The position numbers and the translations under genes were made by a program. Below, one piece after another: positions 43,417 through 51,208 of a DNA stretch of 64,000 nucleotides. Position 1 is the first letter of the stretch. Each line of letters begins with the position of its first letter. The notes under the pieces were generated by a model. The model made no database searches and had not been told where the DNA came from. It saw nothing but the letters and a program-made list of their open reading frames with translations. This DNA is from Tolypothrix tenuis PCC 7101 (lineage in GTDB: Bacteria > Cyanobacteriota > Cyanobacteriia > Cyanobacteriales > Nostocaceae), in NCBI RefSeq assembly GCF_002368295.1, contig NZ_AP018248.1:6437979-6501978 (forward strand), given 5' to 3'.

Positions 43417-44028
43417 TAATTTTTTACCTGCAAAAGTTCTAGTAAACTTAATTATAGTGATGTTGTTTCTCAGAAGTCAGCAGTTATTGGGGTTAAGCCG
43501 AGATATGTGGAATTTTAGGCAAGATAGTCTGAAAAATACTGCCCTGTATAGCTTTCATCTTTAGTGGCACGATTAAGAGAAGCGATCGCAGAAACCACAA
43601 CATACAGAGACGGAAAAACTCAAAACAGCGAGCACGCAAAAACTCCAGCAGATGATTGCAGACTAAAATGCTGACTCACACAACGTGCAGATGTTCTTTA
43701 ATGATTTGATTAACTTTGCTCAGGAATTCGGTGTTGAAGATAAAAGAGCGATCGCAAAATCTATTCCCTGAAAACTGGACGATCTATTGACATTGTGGTA
43801 GAGACGAGCAATATCCCCTGGAAATGCTTGACATTTACTTATTAACAGGAAAACTGCGATCGCATTAATACTCTGGCATTTCTCGTTAGTGCGATCGCAC
43901 ACAACCTAATTCTGCTTGAAATCAAAAAAGGCGATCAATGATGCCATGCGTGCCATTAAAGTCGAGAATGAAGAACTAAAGGATATTTTCCCCAAAAATT
44001 ACAATCGCCTCGAAAATGATCTGTTACT
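43417..44028. other. Gene-free interval with relic coding fragments
   Basis: 600 bp between the ATPase and the integrase. It carries coding-like remnants such as ARLREAIAETTTYRDGKTQN (about 43566-43625) and FFNDLINFAQEFGVEDKRAI (about 43693-43752), neither with an intact gene, plus the HIP1-flanked unit and an HsdM fragment listed separately. The second remnant also occurs in the left relic at 28989. Confidence 0.55.
43748..43863. repeat. HIP1-flanked 108-bp unit, copy 1
   Basis: Sequence between GCGATCGC at 43748-43755 and GCGATCGC at 43856-43863. The homologous left relic (29037-29044) has a single GCGATCGC with the flanks directly joined, that is, an empty site. So 108 bp was gained here, or lost there, exactly between HIP1 octamers. 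Confidence 0.8.
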
Positions 44029-44032
44029 TTAG
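43931..44032 (+). pseudogene. HsdM N-terminal fragment from a second type I system
   Basis: 33 codons AINDAMRAIKVENEELKDIF, then PKNYNRLENDLLL and a stop. This matches the segment just before the methylase core of another HsdM lineage (I-N-D-A-M-x-x-I-E-x-E-N-x-x-L-K-x-x-L-P-K-x-Y). It is distinct from the intact hsdM at 34783. It is cut on both sides and abuts the integrase stop. Confidence 0.6.
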
Positions 44033-45183
44033 GAAAGTTCAGGTGGTCTGAGATTTGTAAAGTTGGTTGCACCATAGTGGTTGTCGATCATTTTGGCTGA
44101 AGTTCCAGTCCATCTACCAATCGCAGTGCTATTAATATGTGCTTCCACACATAAACTAATAAAGGTATGTCGTGTCTGGTAACTTTTACGATAAGGGACA
44201 TTACACTTATCTAAGATAGACTTCCATGCACGGTTAGCAAAGTTGTGATGGTCAATAAATTTTCCTTTCGGACTTATAAACACTAGAGATTCAGAGTTAT
44301 CTCCCTCAGGTCTAATTTCATCTAAAATTGCTTTTACCTCTGCATTGATTGGAAAATCCCGTTTTCTTTGGGTTTTCAGTCCTTCTTTGAGCACTAAGCC
44401 ATCTTCGGAGACAACAACAGATTCCCGAAACTGAATCACACTATTAGTAATGTTCCTCCATTTCAAGGCAACTGCTTCCGATGGTCTGCACCCCGTGAAG
44501 AAAAGGAAGCGCACATAGTTCGTGTAATGGCTATAGTAGCGATCGCTAGCGAAAGTACGAATAATTAAATCTCTCTCTTCCTTAGTAAAAGGATTAACGT
44601 CCTGTTCCTCTGAAGTACCCTTAGGGACTTTGATTTTCATAGAGGCAAAAGGATTAGTGTCGATTAATCCCTCATCCATTGCCCAATTACAACAAGCTTT
44701 CAGTTGGGTTAAGCAGCGCTTTGCTGCATCTGGAGTGAGATTCGATAACAGATGATCTCGAATAGCAGATGCCTCATCTAGCGATCGCGTAGGTAACTTA
44801 GCAATGTGGTTTCGATGTTTAGCAAAGTCTTTTGCATAAGTACTAGGGCTGATTTGAGGTTTTTTGAATTCGCTATATTTGTCCCAAAGTTCATCTAAAT
44901 GTGGTTTTGGTTTTTGAATTGGTGTAACTGGTGTAACCGTACTTAGAGATGATGCAGGTTTGTACTTCGCTAAAGTCTCGTCCAACTGCTCATATAAGAT
45001 ATCCTTCTCAATCTCCGCTGCTTTAAGTTTTGCCAGTTTCCGACTAGCAGGAGTATCTAGCCATCCTGTGGACAAGTAATGGCGCTTACCAGCATAGTGA
45101 AATCTCAACTGTATTCGACCATTAGAGTTAATGATTGATACAGATCCTTTATATCCTCGTTCCCTAGAAGAATCTTGGTACAT
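44029..45183 (-). CDS. Tyrosine recombinase/integrase of the island
   Basis: 384 residues. An N-terminal arm-binding region (about 1-85) is followed by a core-binding SAM-like domain (about 95-190: PQISPSTYAKDFAKHRNHIA) and the catalytic domain with TGCRPSEA (Arg233), YQTRHTF (Arg338, with Tyr in place of the usual first His of HxxR), IGRWTG (Trp358) and the nucleophile in IDNHYG (Tyr370). It lies 290 bp from the tRNA-Phe 3' end, facing away from it, the usual place for a tRNA-targeting integrase. It appears complete, so excision could still occur if directionality factors exist. Confidence 0.92.
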   Translation of the reverse strand: MYQDSSRERGYKGSVSIINSNGRIQLRFHYAGKRHYLSTGWLDTPASRKLAKLKAAEIEKDILYEQLDETLAKYKPASSLSTVTPVTPIQKPKPHLDELWDKYSEFKKPQISPSTYAKDFAKHRNHIAKLPTRSLDEASAIRDHLLSNLTPDAAKRCLTQLKACCNWAMDEGLIDTNPFASMKIKVPKGTSEEQDVNPFTKEERDLIIRTFASDRYYSHYTNYVRFLFFTGCRPSEAVALKWRNITNSVIQFRESVVVSEDGLVLKEGLKTQRKRDFPINAEVKAILDEIRPEGDNSESLVFISPKGKFIDHHNFANRAWKSILDKCNVPYRKSYQTRHTFISLCVEAHINSTAIGRWTGTSAKMIDNHYGATNFTNLRPPELS

Positions 45184-45186
45184 AAG

Positions 45187-45357
45187 TATTAATGGTGTAA
45201 TTGTCCTCTACTCTACACCATTTACACCATCTGTACACCACTTTTGTAGCTAGAGATATCCAAAAACCCACAAAAATAGTACATGAGCATTAATGGTGTA
45301 ATTGTCCTCCACTCTACACCATTTACACCACTTTTACACCACTTTTGTATCTAAAGG
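45187..45357. promoter_or_regulatory. Array of TACACCA motifs between integrase and tRNA (arm-type sites)
   Basis: An approximately 100-bp direct repeat (45187-45286 and 45287-45380) contains at least eight TACACCA heptamers in both orientations, including ACACCATTTACACCA twice and ATTAATGGTGTAATTG twice. Similar heptamers occur near the left boundary (28970, 29207 and 29438-29460). Placement and spacing suit integrase arm-binding sites that also overlap the integrase promoter. Confidence 0.55.
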
Positions 45358-45427
45358 TATCCAAAAACGTCCAAAAATGGCATAAAGACTAGAACGATTG
45401 TCCTCTATATTTTCATGAGTAGAAACC

Positions 45428-45465
45428 AAAAAACCCTTGAAATCCAATGATTTCAAGGGTTTTTT
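45428..45465. terminator. Terminator after tRNA-Phe, carried by the island
   Basis: Perfect 17-bp stem AAAAAACCCTTGAAATC / GATTTCAAGGGTTTTTT with a 4-nt loop and T-runs on both strands. It lies on the island side of the attachment site, so the element supplies the terminator for the tRNA. Confidence 0.92.
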
Positions 45466-45470
45466 GAATA

Positions 45471-45543
<73 letters not shown>

Positions 45544-45619
45544 GGGCGCGTTTGTTAGCCACGATTAATAAATGTAGCAAACTTATAACGATTGTGCAAG
45601 GGCAAAACGGAAAAAAGTT

Positions 45620-46489
45620 TTATGCTGCTTTCATCGTCAACTTGATCCAGGCGAAAACAGCTACAAATACGAGAAACTGAACTAGAACGATACTGGGGCC
45701 AGAGGCTAGGTTAAATAGTCCTGAAACTATCATGCCTGCAACGCTGCTACTAGAACCGATAATCACTGATAAGATGAGGAAGCGGCTAAAATGGTGACTC
45801 ATTAATTTAGCAGTAGCAGCAGGAATTACCAAAAAGGCGTTTACTAGCAATACACCAACAGCTTTGATGGCTACAGCCACAGCTAATGACAGCAATATCA
45901 CAAATCCATAGCGATACAACTGGACGGGAACACCTTGTACTTGAGCTACATCTGCGTTGAGAGTCAATAAAATTTGCTGTTGCAGGGTTGATAGTAAGAA
46001 AACACTGCTGCCTAGGAGCAAAAGCAGGGTTAACATTAAATCTGTGGCATCAATTGCCAGAATATCGCCAAATAACACGCTCATCAAATTACCGCGATAG
46101 CCTTTGATGAGGCTGGTGAGAATGACACCGATCGCTAATGCTCCTGAGAGAACTATACTGAGTACGCTATCGCTAGCTAAATCGGTTTTGTCGATTAAGT
46201 AAAGGACAATCACGCCAAAAACTAAGGTAAATGGCAGCAACATCCATGTAGGATTTAACTGTAGCAATACTCCCAAAGCTACACCAACTAATGCTGCATG
46301 ACCAACCGCATGGCTAAAAAAGGAAAGCTGACGTAAGGTAACAAAACAGCCTAATAAACCGCCAAGTATCCCCATCATCACAGCACCTGCGATCGCACGC
46401 TGCATAAAGGGAAACTGTAACAGTTTCACCAAGTCCTGAGCATCGCTGACAGCTAGCCAAGTTATCTGGCAATCTGTGAATAAATTCAT
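45620..46489 (-). CDS. znuB: Zinc ABC transporter permease
   Basis: 289 residues with eight or nine hydrophobic helices, ABC-3 family (MILGGLLGCFVTLRQLSFFS-like N-terminal helix pair, SHAVGHAALVGVALG, AVGVLLVNAFLVIPAATA). It forms the membrane channel for the metal delivered by the binding protein. It is the last gene of znuA-znuC-znuB, 80 bases after znuC. Separated from the island by the tRNA. Zinc rather than manganese is inferred from the His-rich binding protein. Confidence 0.9.
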   Translation of the reverse strand: MNLFTDCQITWLAVSDAQDLVKLLQFPFMQRAIAGAVMMGILGGLLGCFVTLRQLSFFSHAVGHAALVGVALGVLLQLNPTWMLLPFTLVFGVIVLYLIDKTDLASDSVLSIVLSGALAIGVILTSLIKGYRGNLMSVLFGDILAIDATDLMLTLLLLLGSSVFLLSTLQQQILLTLNADVAQVQGVPVQLYRYGFVILLSLAVAVAIKAVGVLLVNAFLVIPAATAKLMSHHFSRFLILSVIIGSSSSVAGMIVSGLFNLASGPSIVLVQFLVFVAVFAWIKLTMKAA

Positions 46490-46569
46490 TTGTAAGCTTT
46501 TTAACTGATTAGCCTTTTATTTATCACAGATTGCTCAGTAATTTTATTATTTTTGAATTTTGAATTAAT

Positions 46570-47370
46570 TTAGTGGTGATGTTGATAACGACTAAAACCA
46601 GGCCCATAGGTTGCTAATAGGTTTTGCGGTGAAAGGGCAATTTCTGGTTTACCAGTACAAACTACAGTTTGGTTCAGACAAAGAATGCGATCGCAATGGC
46701 GGCTAACCATATCAATATCATGAGAAACCTGCAATATTGTCCAACCTTCCTGTTGCTTTAACTCATTTAGCAAAATATAAAAATCTGCAGCACCTTGTAT
46801 ATCAACTCCAGCGAAGGCTTCATCTAGTACCAACAGTTTACGAGGTGTGACTAAACAATAAGCTAATAATACTCGCTTGAGTTGACCACCGCTCAAAGTT
46901 CCAATAGCTTGATTGCGTAGGTGATAAGCATCTGTTCGCTTTAAAGCCTGCGCGATCGCTGCTGATTTATCTGGTTCTTTTCTCCATAATTTTTTGAATA
47001 ATGAACCTTGCTTTTGTTTTTGTTTAAAAGTTTTCATCCACCCCAGCCCTACCAATTCGCTAACGGAAATGGGAAAGCTACGATCAAAAATAAAATTTTG
47101 CGGCATATAGCCTAATAACTGACGTAAATTCCCTAAATTTTTGATTGGTTGACCAAATATTTCTACATAGCCATTACTGTGAGGAATTAAATCTAAAATA
47201 GCTTTTACTAAAGTACTTTTACCTGCACCATTTGGGCCTACTATGGCTGTATCTGTGCCAGGAAATAATTCAAAATAAACGTCTCTTAAGGCTAAGTAAC
47301 TGCCTTGATATACAGTTAATCCTTCTACTTTTAAAATTGGAGATGTTATTGCTTGTTGGTCATTTAGCAT
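46570..47370 (-). CDS. znuC: Zinc ABC transporter ATPase
   Basis: 266 residues. Walker A VGPNGAGKST, Q-loop GYMPQNF, signature LSGGQLKR, Walker B LLVLDEAFAGVD and switch His VSHDID are all intact. Metal-type ABC ATPase of the ABC-3 class. The C-terminus ends in a short His cluster (YQHHH). The 130 bases before it contain tandem repeats, but all three genes share orientation and probably a transcript. Confidence 0.93.
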   Translation of the reverse strand: MLNDQQAITSPILKVEGLTVYQGSYLALRDVYFELFPGTDTAIVGPNGAGKSTLVKAILDLIPHSNGYVEIFGQPIKNLGNLRQLLGYMPQNFIFDRSFPISVSELVGLGWMKTFKQKQKQGSLFKKLWRKEPDKSAAIAQALKRTDAYHLRNQAIGTLSGGQLKRVLLAYCLVTPRKLLVLDEAFAGVDIQGAADFYILLNELKQQEGWTILQVSHDIDMVSRHCDRILCLNQTVVCTGKPEIALSPQNLLATYGPGFSRYQHHH

Positions 47371-47383
47371 AGATGAGTGGGGG

Positions 47384-47482
47384 CTGGGGACTGGGGATTA
47401 GGGATTGGGGACTGGGGACTAGGGATTGGGGACTGAGGTAAATTGTTAATTCCAATTACCAATTACCAATTACCAATTACCC
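47384..47482. repeat. Tandem repeats between znuA and znuC
   Basis: A GGGGACTGGGGATT-type 7-bp series (47384-47436) followed by TACCAAT heptamers (47452-47482). The same pair of repeat types occurs at 12577-12690. Confidence 0.85.
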
Positions 47483-47501
47483 AATAACAAATGACAAACC
47501 A

Positions 47502-48488
47502 CTATTTACAGGCTGTTGCTAAGTTTTGCAAGTTAGCTTTCATAGCTTGGAAATAATGCTGCGGATCTGTTTCGCCATTTTCTAAAGAATCTAGGGTTTG
47601 CAAATTTAATTTCAAGTCTTGAGATAGACTTTTCAATAATTTGTTATCGATTCCTGGCTCGCTGAATAAAGCTTTAACTTTATATTTTTTTACTGCATTA
47701 ACTGCATTTTGTACATCGCTTGGCGAAAGTTGGTCTTCGGGGATTTCTACTACTGCAAGTTGCTTAAGATTATAGCGTTGGGCTAAATATGGAAAGGCAT
47801 CATGAAAGGTAACAAAGGTGCAGTTAGGATTTTTCTGCAAAGTTTGTTGAAATTCGCTATTTAAGCTGTCTAATTTTTGGATATAAGCTGTGGCGTTCGC
47901 TTCATAGATAGCTTTATTTTGTGGATCGGCTGCAATCAATCCATCCCGAATATTTGTTACTTGCTGTTTTGCCAAAACTGGATCTAGCCAAACGTGAGGA
48001 TTACCCTCAGTATGTTCGTGATCGTGGTCTTTTTCCTCTTTCGCAGTGCTGACGATGGGAGAAATCTCTGCTAGAGGTTTAATCCCTTTACTGGCATCAA
48101 TTTCAGTTAATTTGGGATTTTGGGCATTTTTGACAGTTTCTTCCAGAAATTCTTCTAAACCCAAACCATTTTTGACTAGTACATTAGCAGTGGCGATCGC
48201 TCTCACATTTTCTGGTTTGGCTTGATACTCATGTACCTCTGTACCTGGTGGTACTAAAATCTCTACTTCTGCTGCATCCCCAGCAACAGCTTTTGTAAAC
48301 CAATATATAGGTAAAAATGTCGTTACTACTTTAGTTTTTTTAGCAGGTGGCGATACATTAGATGCTGCTTGCTGATTTGCAGGTGATTGGTTACAACCAG
48401 AAGCAATGGATAGCATTAGCAGAGCAATTAAAGGCAGAATACCATTTCTTTTTCTGCCTGTTTTAGGTTCTATATGATTGCGAACCAC
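47502..48488 (-). CDS. znuA: Zinc-binding lipoprotein of ABC transporter
   Basis: 328 residues from a GTG at 48488, supported by GGAGG eight to twelve bases upstream. Signal sequence with lipobox LSIASGC. Cluster A-I fold with metal-binding His in GTEVHEYQAKP and GNPHVWLDP and the TFHDAFPYLA segment, and Glu/Asp in LFSEPGIDN. A short His/Asp-rich loop (EEKDHDHEHTEGNPH) is characteristic of zinc rather than manganese binders. First gene of the operon, divergent from the porin, with a Zur-like box upstream. Confidence 0.92.
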   Translation of the reverse strand: MVRNHIEPKTGRKRNGILPLIALLMLSIASGCNQSPANQQAASNVSPPAKKTKVVTTFLPIYWFTKAVAGDAAEVEILVPPGTEVHEYQAKPENVRAIATANVLVKNGLGLEEFLEETVKNAQNPKLTEIDASKGIKPLAEISPIVSTAKEEKDHDHEHTEGNPHVWLDPVLAKQQVTNIRDGLIAADPQNKAIYEANATAYIQKLDSLNSEFQQTLQKNPNCTFVTFHDAFPYLAQRYNLKQLAVVEIPEDQLSPSDVQNAVNAVKKYKVKALFSEPGIDNKLLKSLSQDLKLNLQTLDSLENGETDPQHYFQAMKANLQNLATACK

Positions 48489-48693
48489 AGTGTTTTCCCC
48501 TCCGGAAAGTAGCTGATGCTGCTTTCGTGAAAATTTTTATCGACAAAGTTCAGTAATGAGTACTGAAAAATACTTTTTCAGTACTCATGTACTTAATGCC
48601 AGACACCCTTGCTAGACACAGCATGGGCTAAACACCCCGCTACCAGGGCTTTTAATTCACTACTCTTGCTAATGAGTTGAATCTAAATCAATA

Positions 48694-48708
48694 TTATAAT
48701 AATTCTCA
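48694..48708. promoter_or_regulatory. Zur/Fur-like box between znuA and porin gene
   Basis: TTATAATAATTCTCA (reverse TGAGAATTATTATAA) matches the cyanobacterial Zur consensus TGATAATNATTATCA at 13 of 15 positions, counting N. It lies about 206 bp from the znuA start and 195 bp from the porin start, so it could serve either or both. Confidence 0.6.
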
Positions 48709-48902
48709 TTCTCAAGCAATTAAGGTGTCAGCAATTACTTGCACGTCAATTTAAACCGCAAATGATTCATGATGATTCTCTGACGCAATCTTATATAAAA
48801 AAAATGTCGGCTCCTGGTAAGATACTGACAATAGTTTTTAATAAACCTGGTGAAACAGCAGGGTAGTAAAGCTATTTACTATCAATAGGTGTGAGGAAAA
48901 AA

Positions 48903-50531
48903 ATGCGGAAAGTATGGAAGTCTCTGCTGGCTGGTTCAGCAGTTGGCGGTGCAATGCTATTTTTAGGTGCAGCAGCCGTTGCGGGTGAAATTAGTGAGCC
49001 GCTTGTTGCAGCTGACCAAAAACAAGAGATTGAGAATTCCCCGCAACAACAGGTAATGTCCCAAGTTACCTCAGTATCTCAACTATCAGATGTGCAGCCT
49101 ACCGATTGGGCATTTCAAGCATTGCAATCGTTGGTAGAACGTTATGGTTGTATTGCAGGATATCCCAACGGCACATTTCGGGGTAATCGCGCACTCACAA
49201 GATATGAGTTTGCTGCTGGTTTAAATGCTTGTCTCAATCGTGTGAATGAACTGATTGCGACTAGCACTGCGGAGTTAGTCACAAAAGAAGATTTAGCCAC
49301 ACTGCAAAGATTGCAAGAAAATTTCTCCGCAGAACTAGCGACATTACGGGGAAGAGTAGATGCTTTAGAGACGAAAACTGCAGAGTTAGAAGCGAACCAA
49401 TTTTCCACTACTTCCAAACTCCAAGGTGAAGTTGTGGCTGTAGTTAGCGATGTTTTCTCTGGTAGCCAAGTCAACGGCGCAGAAATTACAGATCAGAATA
49501 CAACTTTAGGGGCGCGAGCAAGAATCGAATTTGTCACTAGCTTCACAGGAAAAGATACACTCTTCACAAGAATTCAAGTAAATAATATTCTCAGCCCTAA
49601 TATTGGCACACCAGAGGGTAGCTTGTTCTTTGCTGGGGAAGATGGTAATACGAATGCATTTATCGATGCGCTATATTACCAATTTCCTATTGGTGAAAAA
49701 TTACAAGTAATTGCCTTGGCTAATGCTGGGGCAGCAGATGACATTACTGATACAATTAACCTCTTTGATGGGGATGGTAGCTTTGGAGCCTTGTCTACTT
49801 TTGGTACTCGTAACCCCATTTATTATCAAATGGATGGTGCTGGCTTAGGTATCAACTACGATTTTAGCGAGCAATTAGCACTGAGTTTGGGGTATTTGAG
49901 CAGTGCAGCAAATGACCCAACTCCAGGAAATGGTTTATTTAATGGTGCATATGGTGCTTTAGCCCAACTAACATTTAAACCAAGCGATCGCTTAAAAGTT
50001 GGCTTCACCTACATCAATGCTTACAATCAACAACTGGGAACAGGTAGCAACCGCGCCAATGTTACTTCTTTCCTGAATGATATTGTCCTCAATTTAGGCG
50101 GAGCTGAACCGGTATCAACGATTAGTAATTCTTACGGGTTAGAAGCCTCTTTTGCTCTTAGTGAAAAATTTGTACTTGGTGGTTGGGTTGGATATACCAA
50201 CACGCGGAACTTATCGACAGGTGGAGACTTAATCAACCGTGGAAGTGTTGATATCTGGAACTGGGCTGTGACTTTAGGCTTACCAGACCTGGGTAAAAAA
50301 GGCAACTTAGCAGGTTTCATCTTCGGTATGGAACCAAAAGTTACGAGTTCCACCATTGATGGATTGCCGGAAGACCCGAATACTTCTTATCATATTGAAG
50401 CTTTCTACCAGTACAAGGTCAGCGACAATATCACCATTACCCCTGGAGTAATTTGGCTGACGGCACCAGATCATAACGAGCAAAACGATAATGTTGTGAT
50501 TGGTGCGCTCAGAACTACATTCAGTTTCTAG
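48903..50531 (+). CDS. SLH-domain porin (OprB-type, iron-uptake porin class)
   Basis: 542 residues from the ATG at 48903, which has AGG six bases upstream; a GTG at 48891 is the alternative. Signal peptide (about 1-30), SLH domain (about 60-115: DVQPTDWAFQALQSLVERYG, PNGTFRGNRALTRYEFAAGL), coiled coil (about 120-165), then a beta-barrel domain ending in Phe (GALRTTFSF). Cyanobacterial porins of this class bind peptidoglycan through SLH and allow passage of inorganic ions. The shared upstream region with znuA and its Zur-like box suggest metal-responsive expression, which is inference. Confidence 0.92.
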   Translation: MRKVWKSLLAGSAVGGAMLFLGAAAVAGEISEPLVAADQKQEIENSPQQQVMSQVTSVSQLSDVQPTDWAFQALQSLVERYGCIAGYPNGTFRGNRALTRYEFAAGLNACLNRVNELIATSTAELVTKEDLATLQRLQENFSAELATLRGRVDALETKTAELEANQFSTTSKLQGEVVAVVSDVFSGSQVNGAEITDQNTTLGARARIEFVTSFTGKDTLFTRIQVNNILSPNIGTPEGSLFFAGEDGNTNAFIDALYYQFPIGEKLQVIALANAGAADDITDTINLFDGDGSFGALSTFGTRNPIYYQMDGAGLGINYDFSEQLALSLGYLSSAANDPTPGNGLFNGAYGALAQLTFKPSDRLKVGFTYINAYNQQLGTGSNRANVTSFLNDIVLNLGGAEPVSTISNSYGLEASFALSEKFVLGGWVGYTNTRNLSTGGDLINRGSVDIWNWAVTLGLPDLGKKGNLAGFIFGMEPKVTSSTIDGLPEDPNTSYHIEAFYQYKVSDNITITPGVIWLTAPDHNEQNDNVVIGALRTTFSF

Positions 50532-50560
50532 CTGTTCACAAAAGACGCAGAAATTAATAT

Positions 50561-50738
<178 letters not shown>

Positions 50739-51208
50739 AGTATTTTCTGGCCATGTTTGATCAGGTTAGCGCTTATTTGTCATAAATAATGCTTTATCCT
50801 TATTTACGTTAACTAAATTGTGGATCATTAGTCTTTAAGAAGAGTAAAGAAATAGGTTAAGTTGTCGTTAACAGAAAATTATCGCCTATCAACAACTGCG
50901 TGAGTTGTGTAGATAAAAACTCATACAGAAACCAACTTGCAGATAGTTAAGGATGAATTTTGTTCAAATTAGATATTTTTGGGGAATCCTCATTAATGAG
51001 GGCAAAACTTTTTGCTTGTGCCAGCCAGTGAAGTTCAAGCCGTGCCAATAAGCCCTCACCATCAAAAACTCCATCGACAAGGGGATAGAGTTTTGGGCAT
51101 GGCAGAGAGTCCAATGCCCAAAACCCCAAGTCGGTAGTGAGCAACCTCAATTAGTAATCAGGGTAGAGAATTTGGCACCGACTGTTGATGAACTAAAATT
51201 TCTAACTT
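50739..51208. other. Gene-free interval before sensor kinase
   Basis: 470 bp. Apart from the degenerate hairpin copy (AAAACTCCATCGACAAGGGG near 51061) I see no gene, RNA or repeat. It presumably carries the promoter of the kinase genes. Confidence 0.5.
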
